Assembly (NCBI GenBank): GCA_027318915.1
Contig: DAHVOH010000064.1
Location: forward strand, 1-18,876
Direction of reading: 5' to 3'
Length of the DNA: 18,876 nt
Source: Clostridiales bacterium
Lineage (GTDB): Bacteria > Bacillota_E > Sulfobacillia > Sulfobacillales > JAIMBI01
Position numbers and translations under genes: made by a program. Of this stretch, positions 1-6,634 are shown in pieces. A model generated the notes under the pieces. It worked only from the letters and a program-made list of their open reading frames with translations, did not search any database and was not told the DNA's origin. Within the stretch, counting starts at the first letter, position 1. Each line of letters starts with the position of its first letter.

Positions 1-43
1 GAGCGCGGCCCGGACGGCGCTCGACCGTCCGGGCCGCCGGTGG

Positions 44-679
44 TCAGGGTTCTTCACCGGGGTGGGGTGCGCCGGCCGTCGGATCCCTGCGCGGAGGCTC
101 TGGCTTCCAGGCCGAGGAGATGGCCACCGTGCCCGCCAGCACCCTGGTCCGGCGGCCGCGACGGAATCCCGCCGCCTGCAGGAGCTCCTCCCGTTCGCTC
201 AGGCTGGGCGTGTGGCCATGATGAAGCCGTCGTGCCAGCCACCGGGGAGGAGCCAGATCCGCCAGCACCAGGAGCCCGCCGGCCTGAAGCACGCGGAAAA
301 TCTCGCCGAGACCCTGCTCTTGGTTCTCCCAGTGGTGAAAGGACAGCGTGGTGACCGCCACCGCCACGGACCCGTCGGCTAAGGGCAGAGACTCCGCCGA
401 CCCGGACAGAAACTCGGCATCAGGGCTGGCGCGGCGAGCGTGCTCCAGCATTTCGGACGAAGGGTCCACGCCAATCAGGCGGGCGTGCGGCCACAGCTTG
501 TGCGCCTGTCTCAGCAGGCGTCCCGTGGCCGCACCGACATCCAGCAGGGTGGCCGGCTGGAGGCCCGCATCCTGCACTGCCCGCAGGGTGGCGCGATGGA
601 CGCCGGCAAACACGAGCCACTGCGCGGGTGAGCGGTCGTAGTGGGGGGCCCACTTATCAAATTCGCGGGTGTCCGGCAT
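44..679 (-). CDS. Class I SAM-dependent methyltransferase
   Basis: Probably transfers a methyl group from S-adenosylmethionine to an unidentified small molecule (UbiE/Methyltransf_11-like, 211 aa). Seen: the SAM-binding glycine motif LDVGAATGRL at about residues 46-55, an acidic residue ending the second strand (VDPSS, D72), and the segment LPLADGSVAVAVTTLSFHH (about 98-116) that is typical of this family before strand 4. The C-terminus is short and ends in a proline-rich tail, so the substrate-recognition part is minimal. The start at 679 is chosen because GGGAGGA lies six bases upstream; a GTG/ATG further out has no such site. It is divergent from the OsmC-like gene. Substrate cannot be deduced; family assignment is secure. 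Confidence 0.88.
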   Translation of the reverse strand: MPDTREFDKWAPHYDRSPAQWLVFAGVHRATLRAVQDAGLQPATLLDVGAATGRLLRQAHKLWPHARLIGVDPSSEMLEHARRASPDAEFLSGSAESLPLADGSVAVAVTTLSFHHWENQEQGLGEIFRVLQAGGLLVLADLAPPRWLARRLHHGHTPSLSEREELLQAAGFRRGRRTRVLAGTVAISSAWKPEPPRRDPTAGAPHPGEEP

Positions 680-756
680 AACGTCCTCCCGACCGTCGCA
701 GGGCGGCCTCGCCCGACACAACACAGCATCAGCCTAACACACCGAAGGCGACCGGT

Positions 757-1224
757 TTGGTTGACGGGGGAGGTGGGGGTCCCGTCCGCGTGGGGCGTAC
801 ACTGGAGCGGGAGGCGAGGAGTCTGGAAACTTACGCGGTGCGGGTCGAGCGAACGGATGCGCTGTCCGTGCAGGCGCGCGTTCGTGGCTTCTCTCTGGAG
901 TTGGGCGCCCGGCGGGCGGATCCCGACGCCGGGTTCAACCCGGTGGAAACGTTGTTGGCGGCCTTGGGCGACTGTCTCCTCACGGCGCTCGCTTTCGTGG
1001 CCGACCTGTCTCGTGTCTCGGTCGAACGCGCCTCGCTGGAGCTCCGGGCGGAGCGCCAAGACAAGCCCCCGCTCCTGACCGCCATCTCCTACGAATGGCA
1101 GGTCCGGACCGACCTGCCCGACGTCCGTTTAGAGCGCATCCTGGCGTTGGCCGAGCGCAACAGCACCGTCTTTCAAACCGTGTCCCGCGCCGTGCCCATC
1201 ACCGGCGGATTTCAGCGCATCTAG
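757..1224 (+). CDS. OsmC/Ohr-family protein lacking the second cysteine
   Basis: OsmC/Ohr proteins reduce organic hydroperoxides with a pair of cysteines. The family core is clear: FNPVETLLAALGDCLLTAL carries the first cysteine (C46 counted from the GTG at 838). The second, normally in a C-P-V-S/G-R/K context, should sit in VFQTVSRAVPITG, where glutamine (or phenylalanine) is found instead; no cysteine occurs downstream of the first. The usual two-cysteine mechanism therefore looks impossible, and a binding or one-cysteine role is likelier. Start is uncertain: TTG 757 has AAGG eight bases upstream but gives an odd glycine-rich N-terminus; GTG 790 has GGAGGTG 14 bases upstream; GTG 838 best matches normal family length but lacks a close ribosome site. 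It stands alone, divergent from the methyltransferase. Confidence 0.85.
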   Translation: MVDGGGGGPVRVGRTLEREARSLETYAVRVERTDALSVQARVRGFSLELGARRADPDAGFNPVETLLAALGDCLLTALAFVADLSRVSVERASLELRAERQDKPPLLTAISYEWQVRTDLPDVRLERILALAERNSTVFQTVSRAVPITGGFQRI

Positions 1225-1577
1225 GCCGTGACGGCCCGGCCCATCGGTGCCGGCCGGCGTCCGGGCCGGCTCTGCGGTCGCCGCCGGGATTGACAGGCGG
1301 GCGCCGTGCGGCCGCACCCGATGACGTTTGGCGTCAGACGGCGGGGAGTGCGCGAAACGCGTCGGTGTGGGGCGTCGTGACCCGTGCGTGATGGAAGACG
1401 CGTGACTGGTGCGGCCGGCGGCGCACCGCACCGGCCGGTCCTCTTGGCGCCGGCCGCAGGAGAGGCTCAGCGCGCGCTGATGCATCGGAGCGAGCCGGGA
1501 TGACACGAATCGCCGGCGTCGCCGCCCCGGGCACAGGGCGGCCGCGGTCACCCCATGGCATGGTCCGGCGTTGAACC
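1225..1577. other. Gene-free stretch between OsmC-like gene and mini-ORF
   Basis: No reading frame here has a family signature, a good ribosome site or coding-like composition. Seen: a perfect TTGACA at 1290-1295 without a matching -10 box at normal spacing, and a short inverted repeat TGACG-N5-CGTCA at 1322-1336. Neither can be assigned a function. Confidence 0.5.
1249..1270 (+). terminator. Possible weak hairpin terminator after the OsmC-like gene
   Basis: A perfect 7-bp stem (GCCGGCC / GGCCGGC, loop 8) lies 25 bases after the stop at 1224, preceded by a small GGCCG-TGA-CGGCC hairpin. No T-run follows, so factor-independent termination is doubtful. Confidence 0.25.
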
Positions 1578-1620
1578 AGGAGGAGACGGATGGATGGATG
1601 GATGCGCCGAGGCCCTCTGA
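1578..1620 (+). other. Mini-ORF with strong ribosome site and (GGAT)4 repeat
   Basis: AGGAGGAG at 1578-1585 is among the best Shine-Dalgarno matches in the window, yet no long gene follows at the right distance. Just after it, GGAT is repeated four times (1588-1603), creating ATG codons at 1590, 1594, 1598 and 1602 in all three frames. The ATG at 1594 has ideal 8-base spacing and opens an 8-codon peptide, MDGCAEAL, whose TGA (1618-1620) directly abuts an ATG at 1621 in frame with the zinc-ribbon protein. It may be a leader peptide controlling that gene, or a degenerate gene start. The ATG at 1598 gives a 15-aa peptide and that at 1590 a 37-aa peptide. Confidence 0.45.
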
Positions 1621-1683
1621 ATGGCCGTCGGCCGTGTTCCCTTGACCCCGTGGGATCGACAGGACGAGTCCGGGAGGTGGCCT

Positions 1684-2208
1684 GTGAGGTGTCCTCAGTG
1701 TGATGAGCCGTTTGGCGAGCCCGCGCCCCGCTTCTGCCCGCATTGTGGAACAAAGGTCGGCGCGGGACCGCATGGGACGGTGTGGAGCCGAGTGGGGCGG
1801 CTCCTGCTGCCTTTGGCGCCATTGGCCGCCCTGGCCGGGTCGTTCGCGCCGTGGGTGGTGGTGCGGGGCCTGGGTGCGGCAGGCCTTTGGGACGTCTATC
1901 GCTTCGGCCCCTTCGCTTGGCTCTGGTTGGTGGGCGATGTGGGCGCCCTAGGGGTGGCGGTTGGGCGCCTGATGCGTGTACCCTGGGTCTTAGCCGGTTG
2001 GGCCCTGTTTGGCGCCCTGTCGTGTGGAGTGGGGTTGTCGGGTCTGGTCTTCGTTCGCGTCGCCGGGACGATTTCTCATGTCCTCGGCGTGCCGATTCCC
2101 GTCCGATTGGGGTACGGCGTGGAGATTTTCGTCGCAGCGACCGTCCTATGGGTCGCGTTGGCGGCGCAGCAATGGGCGTGGCGGACCGGCGCCAGACTCC
2201 GAATGTGA
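1684..2208 (+). CDS. Zinc-ribbon membrane protein (four predicted helices)
   Basis: Hypothetical membrane protein, 174 aa. The N-terminus is a compact zinc ribbon, CPQC at residues 3-6 and CPHC at 18-21, as in many Gram-positive proteins that begin with a zinc_ribbon_2-like knuckle. It is followed by four hydrophobic segments at about 38-58, 75-95, 102-125 and 145-165. GTG 1684 is preferred as start because GGGAGG lies six bases upstream and the protein then begins directly with the zinc ribbon; ATG 1621 is the alternative, and would be translationally coupled to the mini-ORF stop. The gene is followed after 52 bases by the DUF2231 protein, so the two probably form an operon. No catalytic motif is visible; function unknown. 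Confidence 0.8.
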   Translation: MRCPQCDEPFGEPAPRFCPHCGTKVGAGPHGTVWSRVGRLLLPLAPLAALAGSFAPWVVVRGLGAAGLWDVYRFGPFAWLWLVGDVGALGVAVGRLMRVPWVLAGWALFGALSCGVGLSGLVFVRVAGTISHVLGVPIPVRLGYGVEIFVAATVLWVALAAQQWAWRTGARLRM

Positions 2209-2260
2209 GGACGGCCGCCTTGCGCGGCCTTGAGAAGAGCGAGGGGGGACCGATTGACCG

Positions 2261-2836
2261 ATGGGGATCATTTTGGCCATGTGGAGTTGGCTGCTCACCA
2301 CCTGGATTCACATCGGGGAGGGACTGTTGCCCCCGACGATTCATCCCATGCTGGTCCATTTTCCCATCGCGCTCCTCTATTTGTGCCTGTTCATCGAGTT
2401 GTTGGGGCGCATCGTCCAGCCGCGCGACCGATTTTACGATCGGGTTAGTTTTTGGCTCTTGATTTTGGCGTTCCTGGCCGGTGTGGCTGCAGCCGCCGGC
2501 GGCGTGATTTCTGAGCAATATGTGCGCTGGACGCCCACCACCATCGCCCTGCTTTCGGCCCATCAGCGCGATGCCGTGCTCACGGGCATTTTGGTGCTGC
2601 TGACCATCGGCGCACGGCTTCTGGGCCGCTACAGCGGCGGCCGGTACCGGAACTCGCCGTCGGGGTGGTCGGTGTGGGGCTCCGGGCGCGGGCGCCCGAC
2701 CGGATTATCGCTGCTGCTGCTGGTTGCGGCGGTTTCCATGATCACCGTCACAGGGTCTTTGGGAGGGACGATGGTGTATCACTACGGCGTGGGCATTCGA
2801 GGCGTGACCTTTCACCGCCCGCCGCTCGGCCGGTAG
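2261..2836 (+). CDS. DUF2231 integral membrane protein
   Basis: Membrane protein of 191 aa. The signature HPMLVHFPIALL (residues 28-39) is the hallmark of DUF2231, a family of small four-helix bacterial membrane proteins that are suspected, not proven, to bind heme. Hydrophobic segments lie at about 33-50, 62-82, 106-122 and 148-166. Histidines H28, H33, H101 and H174 sit near predicted membrane ends and are candidate cofactor ligands. A G-rich ribosome site (GAGGGGGG, 2241-2248) is 12 bases before the ATG, slightly long; an in-frame ATG at 2279 is the alternative. Its pairing with the zinc-ribbon membrane protein upstream suggests joint expression. Molecular role unknown. Confidence 0.85.
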   Translation: MGIILAMWSWLLTTWIHIGEGLLPPTIHPMLVHFPIALLYLCLFIELLGRIVQPRDRFYDRVSFWLLILAFLAGVAAAAGGVISEQYVRWTPTTIALLSAHQRDAVLTGILVLLTIGARLLGRYSGGRYRNSPSGWSVWGSGRGRPTGLSLLLLVAAVSMITVTGSLGGTMVYHYGVGIRGVTFHRPPLGR

Positions 2837-3212
2837 GGTGCGGCGGCCCTCAACACCCGCCCGGGCGTGCGCCTTCGTTGGCGCGATGCCGCCCGGAGTG
2901 GGTTCAGGGGGGAGTGCACCGCGTTGGGCACGCGACCCTCATGCTCTATCATAAGACGCGGGCACCGGAGCGGGCCCATCGCCGCCGGGGAGATCGGAAA
3001 CGCCCGCTGCCGAACGGTGCGGCGGCGCTACGGTCGCAGAACCAGGAACCGCGGCGGGCAACCCCTCAAACCCGCATCGCACCGGTCCGGGCTCGATGGC
3101 GGGAGTGTCGGGCGTGGCCATGTCCAACGCCTCGATCTCCATCCACTGCCCCGTCGGTTCTGCTCGGGCGACGCTTGGCTGCGGAGCCGGGCGCTCGGCA
3201 CAAGGAGGCGCC
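2837..3212. other. Leader region of the ammonia-lyase gene
   Basis: Non-coding stretch of 376 bases. It contains one plausible promoter (2924-2952) that would give an untranslated leader of about 250 nt. A GCGGG-N12-CCCGC inverted repeat (3054-3075) lies within that leader. I could not match the leader to a known riboswitch class by eye. Confidence 0.5.
2924..2952 (+). promoter_or_regulatory. Putative sigma-A promoter for the ammonia-lyase gene
   Basis: TTGGGC at 2924-2929, 17-base spacer, TATCAT at 2947-2952 (five of six consensus bases at -10, three of six at -35). Predicted start near 2959. Confidence 0.45.
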
Positions 3213-4442
3213 ATGTTCGTCATCCGATGGACAGAAAACAAGCATCGCGGAGAGGGCGTCCTGCCGGAGCGGCCGGATTTGGCGCCGTCCCGTGCGGCGG
3301 ACGCCCGGGCCTTTCACCGCCTTTGGCCCGAATACGCGCCCACGCCGCTTTGGCGGATGGCGCACCTGGCTCGGCGCTTGGGCGTCGGCGAGGTGTTCGT
3401 CAAGGACGAAAGCGCTCGCTTCGGCCTGGGCGCCTTCAAAGTGCTGGGAGCCTCGTACGCGTTGGGGCGGTGGAGTGCCGAGCACGGCCTCCCCGTTGAC
3501 CCGGTCGCCGCGCGCCGACCGGCGGGCGCGACCGCCCCGCCGTGGACCTTTGTCACCGCCACCGACGGCAATCACGGGCACGGGTTGGCCTGGGCCGCGG
3601 CCCGCCTGGGCCACCGCACCCTCGTCTTCGTTCCCGAAGACTGCGCCGTGGCGCGGATCCGACGGATTGAGAGCACCGGCGCGGTCGTCCACGCTGTGCC
3701 GGGCAGTTACGACCAGGCGGTGGAGCGGGCGGCGCAAGTGGCCCGAGACTCCGGAGCGACCCTCATTCAAGACACCGCCTGGGCCGGGTACGAAGAGATC
3801 CCGGCCTGGATTATGCAGGGGTATCTGACCCTGGCGGCGGAGGCGATGGACCAGCTGGAGGCCGCGTGCGCGGAGCCCCTGACGCACATCTTTTTGCAGG
3901 CCGGTGTCGGCTCCCTGGCCGGCGCGGTGGCCGGATACGTGGGCCGCGTCTACGGGGAGGGTGGACCGACGCTGGCTGTGGTGGAACCTGAAGGGGCGGC
4001 CGCCGTTTTCCTGGCGGCGACGTCGGCCGACGGCCCGTCGGTGAGAGTGCCGGGACCGTTGGCCACCATCATGTCCGGGCTCGCCTGCGGGCAGGTCAAT
4101 CCCTTGGCCTGGCCGATCCTCCGTCATACGGTCGCGGTGTTTGCGTCGTGTCCGGATGCGGTGGCCGCCCGTGGGATGCGCGTCCTGGGCAATCCGTTGG
4201 CGGACGATCCGCGCATCGTGGCCGGCGAATCGGGCGCCGTGACCGCCGGGTTTCTGGCGGCCGTGATGGAGGAGCCGGGTCTGGCGGACCTCAAGCGGGT
4301 GCTGGGCCTGGGGGCCTCGTCGCGCGTTCTGCTCATCAACACGGAAGGGGCCACCGACCCCGCAGGGTATCGCCGCATCGTGTGGGACGGGGAATTTCCA
4401 TGGCAGCGTCCGGTCCGGAGCCTCCCCCTCCCCGGTGTGTGA
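3213..4442 (+). CDS. dpaL: Diaminopropionate ammonia-lyase
   Basis: PLP enzyme that converts 2,3-diaminopropionate to pyruvate and ammonia, in the cytoplasm. The 409-aa length matches the family. Seen: the fold-type II PLP site GLGAFKVLGAS with the Schiff-base lysine K76, corresponding to Lys77 of the E. coli enzyme; ATDGNHGHGLAWAA (116-129) with D118, fitting its catalytic Asp120; the phosphate-binding loop QAGVGSLAGA (229-238); and LACGQVNPLAWPIL (290-303), characteristic of this lyase rather than threonine dehydratase. The start is fixed by AAGGAGG four bases upstream of ATG 3213. No regulator, transporter or peptidase for diaminopropionate is adjacent, so the source of substrate is unclear; it stands alone, convergent with the glycosylase operon. 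Related ammonia-lyases are a less likely alternative. Confidence 0.92.
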   Translation: MFVIRWTENKHRGEGVLPERPDLAPSRAADARAFHRLWPEYAPTPLWRMAHLARRLGVGEVFVKDESARFGLGAFKVLGASYALGRWSAEHGLPVDPVAARRPAGATAPPWTFVTATDGNHGHGLAWAAARLGHRTLVFVPEDCAVARIRRIESTGAVVHAVPGSYDQAVERAAQVARDSGATLIQDTAWAGYEEIPAWIMQGYLTLAAEAMDQLEAACAEPLTHIFLQAGVGSLAGAVAGYVGRVYGEGGPTLAVVEPEGAAAVFLAATSADGPSVRVPGPLATIMSGLACGQVNPLAWPILRHTVAVFASCPDAVAARGMRVLGNPLADDPRIVAGESGAVTAGFLAAVMEEPGLADLKRVLGLGASSRVLLINTEGATDPAGYRRIVWDGEFPWQRPVRSLPLPGV

Positions 4443-4488
4443 GACTCGAGGATCCGCGCGAATCCGTCGGCATCGGAAGACCGGGAGG

Positions 4489-5412
4489 TCAATCGCGTCC
4501 GGGCGGCCCGGAGGCCGTGGACGACGACAGGCCGGGCCGACTCCGGGCGGCCAAGTTGTCCAGCCAGAGAGCAAATGCGAAATCGCTCCGCCGACCGGTC
4601 CACGCGGCCCCGGCCCGGCGCAGGCAATCCTCCGCCGCGCGGCCGGCAACGCCCGTCAGACGGGCCCAGGCCCGTTGCAGCGCCGCATCGCCGGCCGGCA
4701 GCACATCGGGATGCCCCAGCACGCGCAACAGAATATACTCCGCCGACCAGCGCCCAATGCCGCGGAATTGCCGGAGGCGGGCGATGGTCTCCTCCGCGGG
4801 TTGGCCGGCTGCAAGCGCGGGCGTCCATTGACCGGCAGCCAGGGCGCGGGCGACTCCCACCAGCGCCTCGGCCTTTTGTCGACTGAGCTGGAGGGATCGC
4901 AGGTCGTCTATGGAGGCCCGCGCCACCCGGTCGGGGGATGGAAAGACGAACAGCGGCCGGGCCGCACCTTCCGCCGGGGAGCCGTAGCGCTGGGCGACAT
5001 TCTGCTTCAGGCGAGCCGCCAGGGCCACCGTGATTTGCTGGCCGAGAATCGTCCAGGCGATGCCTTCGAAGGGATCGGCGAACAGCACGGGCCGGATGCC
5101 GGCATAGCGCCGGTGGAGGATGCGGTGCGCCGGCGGGTCGGGCCGCAGGGCGTTCCGGCCGGGCAAGGCCGGCGCGTCGGCTTGCAGGATCCGCCGCGCC
5201 AGAGCCAGGTCGCCGTCCACCGACACGGCTCCCTCGGCGTCGCTCAGGATGAGGGTCCGGCAGATATCGCCCGCCCGGTACCAGAGCGTGAGCCGCTCGC
5301 CCCGCGTCTCGGTCGTGTAGCCGGGAAAACGGCGCAGAAACTGCCACTGGTCCCGATAACGGTGATCGGGGTCCGGGACCAGCCGCGCGGGGGTCTCTGG
5401 TCGACGTGTCAT
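4489..5412 (-). CDS. DNA-3-methyladenine glycosylase II (AlkA-type, HhH-GPD)
   Basis: Excises alkylated purines from DNA, starting base-excision repair. The 307-aa protein has the AlkA layout: an N-terminal domain (about 1-100), then FEGIAWTILGQQIT (115-128), the helix-hairpin-helix FRGIGRWSAEYIL (216-228), and the catalytic aspartate D242 in LPAGDAALQ. The C-terminal tail (after about 290) is Ser/Pro/Gly-rich and not conserved. Its ATG overlaps the stop of the DUF488 gene in an ATGA (5409-5412), so it is translationally coupled and is the last gene of the folE-A operon. It ends 46 bases from the convergent ammonia-lyase; no obvious terminator lies between them. MPG-type activity is excluded by the fold signature; exact lesion range is unknown. 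Confidence 0.92.
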   Translation of the reverse strand: MTRRPETPARLVPDPDHRYRDQWQFLRRFPGYTTETRGERLTLWYRAGDICRTLILSDAEGAVSVDGDLALARRILQADAPALPGRNALRPDPPAHRILHRRYAGIRPVLFADPFEGIAWTILGQQITVALAARLKQNVAQRYGSPAEGAARPLFVFPSPDRVARASIDDLRSLQLSRQKAEALVGVARALAAGQWTPALAAGQPAEETIARLRQFRGIGRWSAEYILLRVLGHPDVLPAGDAALQRAWARLTGVAGRAAEDCLRRAGAAWTGRRSDFAFALWLDNLAARSRPGLSSSTASGPPGRD

Positions 5413-5804
5413 GAGGGAGGACAGTGATCCGCGTCCGCAGGGGCCTCGCCGAGCGTCTCTCGAAGAAACGCCGCCAAGACGGGGACTTGACTCGCCCCCA
5501 GTTCGTGCGTGGCCGTCAGCAGCGCGACGGGCTTCGTGCGGACCATGTCCACGAGCGCCTGCAGGGCGGGACCGCCGAGCCGTTCGGTCAGCTCCCGTCG
5601 GTAGCGACGGCGAAATTCCGGGTAGCGGGCCGGCTCATGGCCGTACCACCGGCGGAGTTCCGCACTGGGAGCGACGTCCTTCAGCCATTCGTCCCACGAG
5701 GCGTCTTCCCGGCGGACACCCCGCGGCCACAGCCGATCCACCAGGATGCGCCGGCGCTCTCCGGCCGGCACCTCGCCGATGCGGGCGATCAAGATGTCGC
5801 TCAT
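5409..5804 (-). CDS. DUF488 family protein (YeaO-like)
   Basis: Short DUF488 protein, 131 aa. Motifs that define the family are present: VDRLWPRGV (22-30), DEWLKDVAPSAELRRWYGH (38-56), the F..RY..EL segment around 64-72, and LLTATHELGASQVPVLAAFL (95-114), which corresponds to the usual A-H/K-D...N.A.VL stretch. The biochemical role of the family is not established. It sits exactly between the TrmB-like regulator and the glycosylase, with a four-base ATGA overlap on each side (5801-5804 and 5409-5412), which fixes both start and stop and implies tightly coupled translation. The frame stays open further upstream, but that part only shadows the regulator gene. Confidence 0.9.
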   Translation of the reverse strand: MSDILIARIGEVPAGERRRILVDRLWPRGVRREDASWDEWLKDVAPSAELRRWYGHEPARYPEFRRRYRRELTERLGGPALQALVDMVRTKPVALLTATHELGASQVPVLAAFLRETLGEAPADADHCPPS

Positions 5805-6604
5805 GGCAGCCGCCCCGCGTTCGGCCGGGGGTCGGGCCTGTCCGCGCCCGTCGCGGACGAATCCGGGCGGATCGTGGCGGAGCCGGACCCGCGGGCGCCG
5901 TAGACGGGGCTCAACAGCCGCAGCAAGCCCTCCACGACGGGGACATAATCGGTGGAGACCACGAGCGCCTCCGCGCCGTGACCCGCCGTCATCACGGCGT
6001 GGCGGCGATCGATGATGACCACCGTCGGGTCCTCGGCCGCGATGGGCGGCAGGGAGGCCACGGGGGCAAGGCATGCTCCGCACCCGGTCTCGGGGCATCC
6101 GTCCCAGCACCCGAAACGGAACCGCAGGGCGGCCTGCGGCCGGGGGCCGAACAGGGGACGAAGTCGCCCCGCGAGCGCATGCGACGCGCCGATCGCCACA
6201 TCGCTCTCGGCCCGCTCCAACCGGTCCCGCACCTGCTCGACAAAGGAATCCCACCCCGAGGCCTGCCAGAGCCCGGCCGGCAGCGGCGTCGGTCGGAGTT
6301 CCGCCGCGATGCGGGCCAGCCGCGCGTCCAGGTGGCTTCTCGCCCGAGCCGCCACTTGGGTAAAAGGGACTGGCAGGTACCGGGTGGCGTCCGCGCCGGG
6401 CCGCTTCCAGACGACACCCAGGCGGTGCAGCTGCCGGAGGGCGTCGTAGACATTGGCGCGCGCCACTTCCAGGGTCTTGGCCACTTCGTAGCCGGTCATA
6501 GGGCGGCCGGATTGCGTCAATGCAATATACACGTCGGCCTCCAGAGCGGAAAAGCCCACGGCCTGAAGTTCCTGCGCCAGCGGCGAGTGTGTGCCCGACC
6601 TCAT
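5801..6604 (-). CDS. TrmB-family regulator with a four-cysteine cluster
   Basis: Winged-helix transcriptional regulator, 267 aa. Residues 12-80 match the TrmB domain: LGF/VGFSALEADVYIALTQSG, then VAKTLEVARANVYDALRQL (recognition helix) and LGVVWKRPGADATRYLPVP. A predicted coiled helix (82-105) follows, then a C-terminal sensor domain. That domain holds an unusual CX3CX4CX2C cluster, C166, C170, C175 and C178 (FGCWDGC / TGCGAC), and a Rossmann-like end (TVVIIDRRHAVMTAG). The cysteines could bind zinc or an iron-sulfur centre, or sense thiols; this is inference. Start supported by AGGTGAGGA upstream of ATG 6604. It follows folE-A by 30 bases and overlaps DUF488, so it is in the operon and may regulate it. 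The C-terminal 25 residues look disordered. Confidence 0.88.
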   Translation of the reverse strand: MRSGTHSPLAQELQAVGFSALEADVYIALTQSGRPMTGYEVAKTLEVARANVYDALRQLHRLGVVWKRPGADATRYLPVPFTQVAARARSHLDARLARIAAELRPTPLPAGLWQASGWDSFVEQVRDRLERAESDVAIGASHALAGRLRPLFGPRPQAALRFRFGCWDGCPETGCGACLAPVASLPPIAAEDPTVVIIDRRHAVMTAGHGAEALVVSTDYVPVVEGLLRLLSPVYGARGSGSATIRPDSSATGADRPDPRPNAGRLP

Positions 6605-6634
6605 GGGTTCCTCACCTTTCCATCGCTTGCAGGC

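Noticed and set aside
761..803. TTGACG (761-766) with TACACT (798-803) as a promoter for the OsmC-like gene
   Set aside because: Spacing of 31 bases is far too long for a sigma-A promoter.
1334..2563. Long minus-strand open frame (409 codons)
   Set aside because: Arg/Pro-rich, antisense to two membrane-protein genes with clear signatures, no ribosome site; a GC-rich shadow frame.
3066..4649. Long minus-strand open frame (527 codons)
   Set aside because: Antisense to diaminopropionate ammonia-lyase; compositionally biased and without motifs.
5409..6254. Extended DUF488 protein of 281 aa
   Set aside because: The added N-terminal part only shadows the TrmB gene; DUF488 begins at 5804, where it overlaps the previous stop by ATGA.
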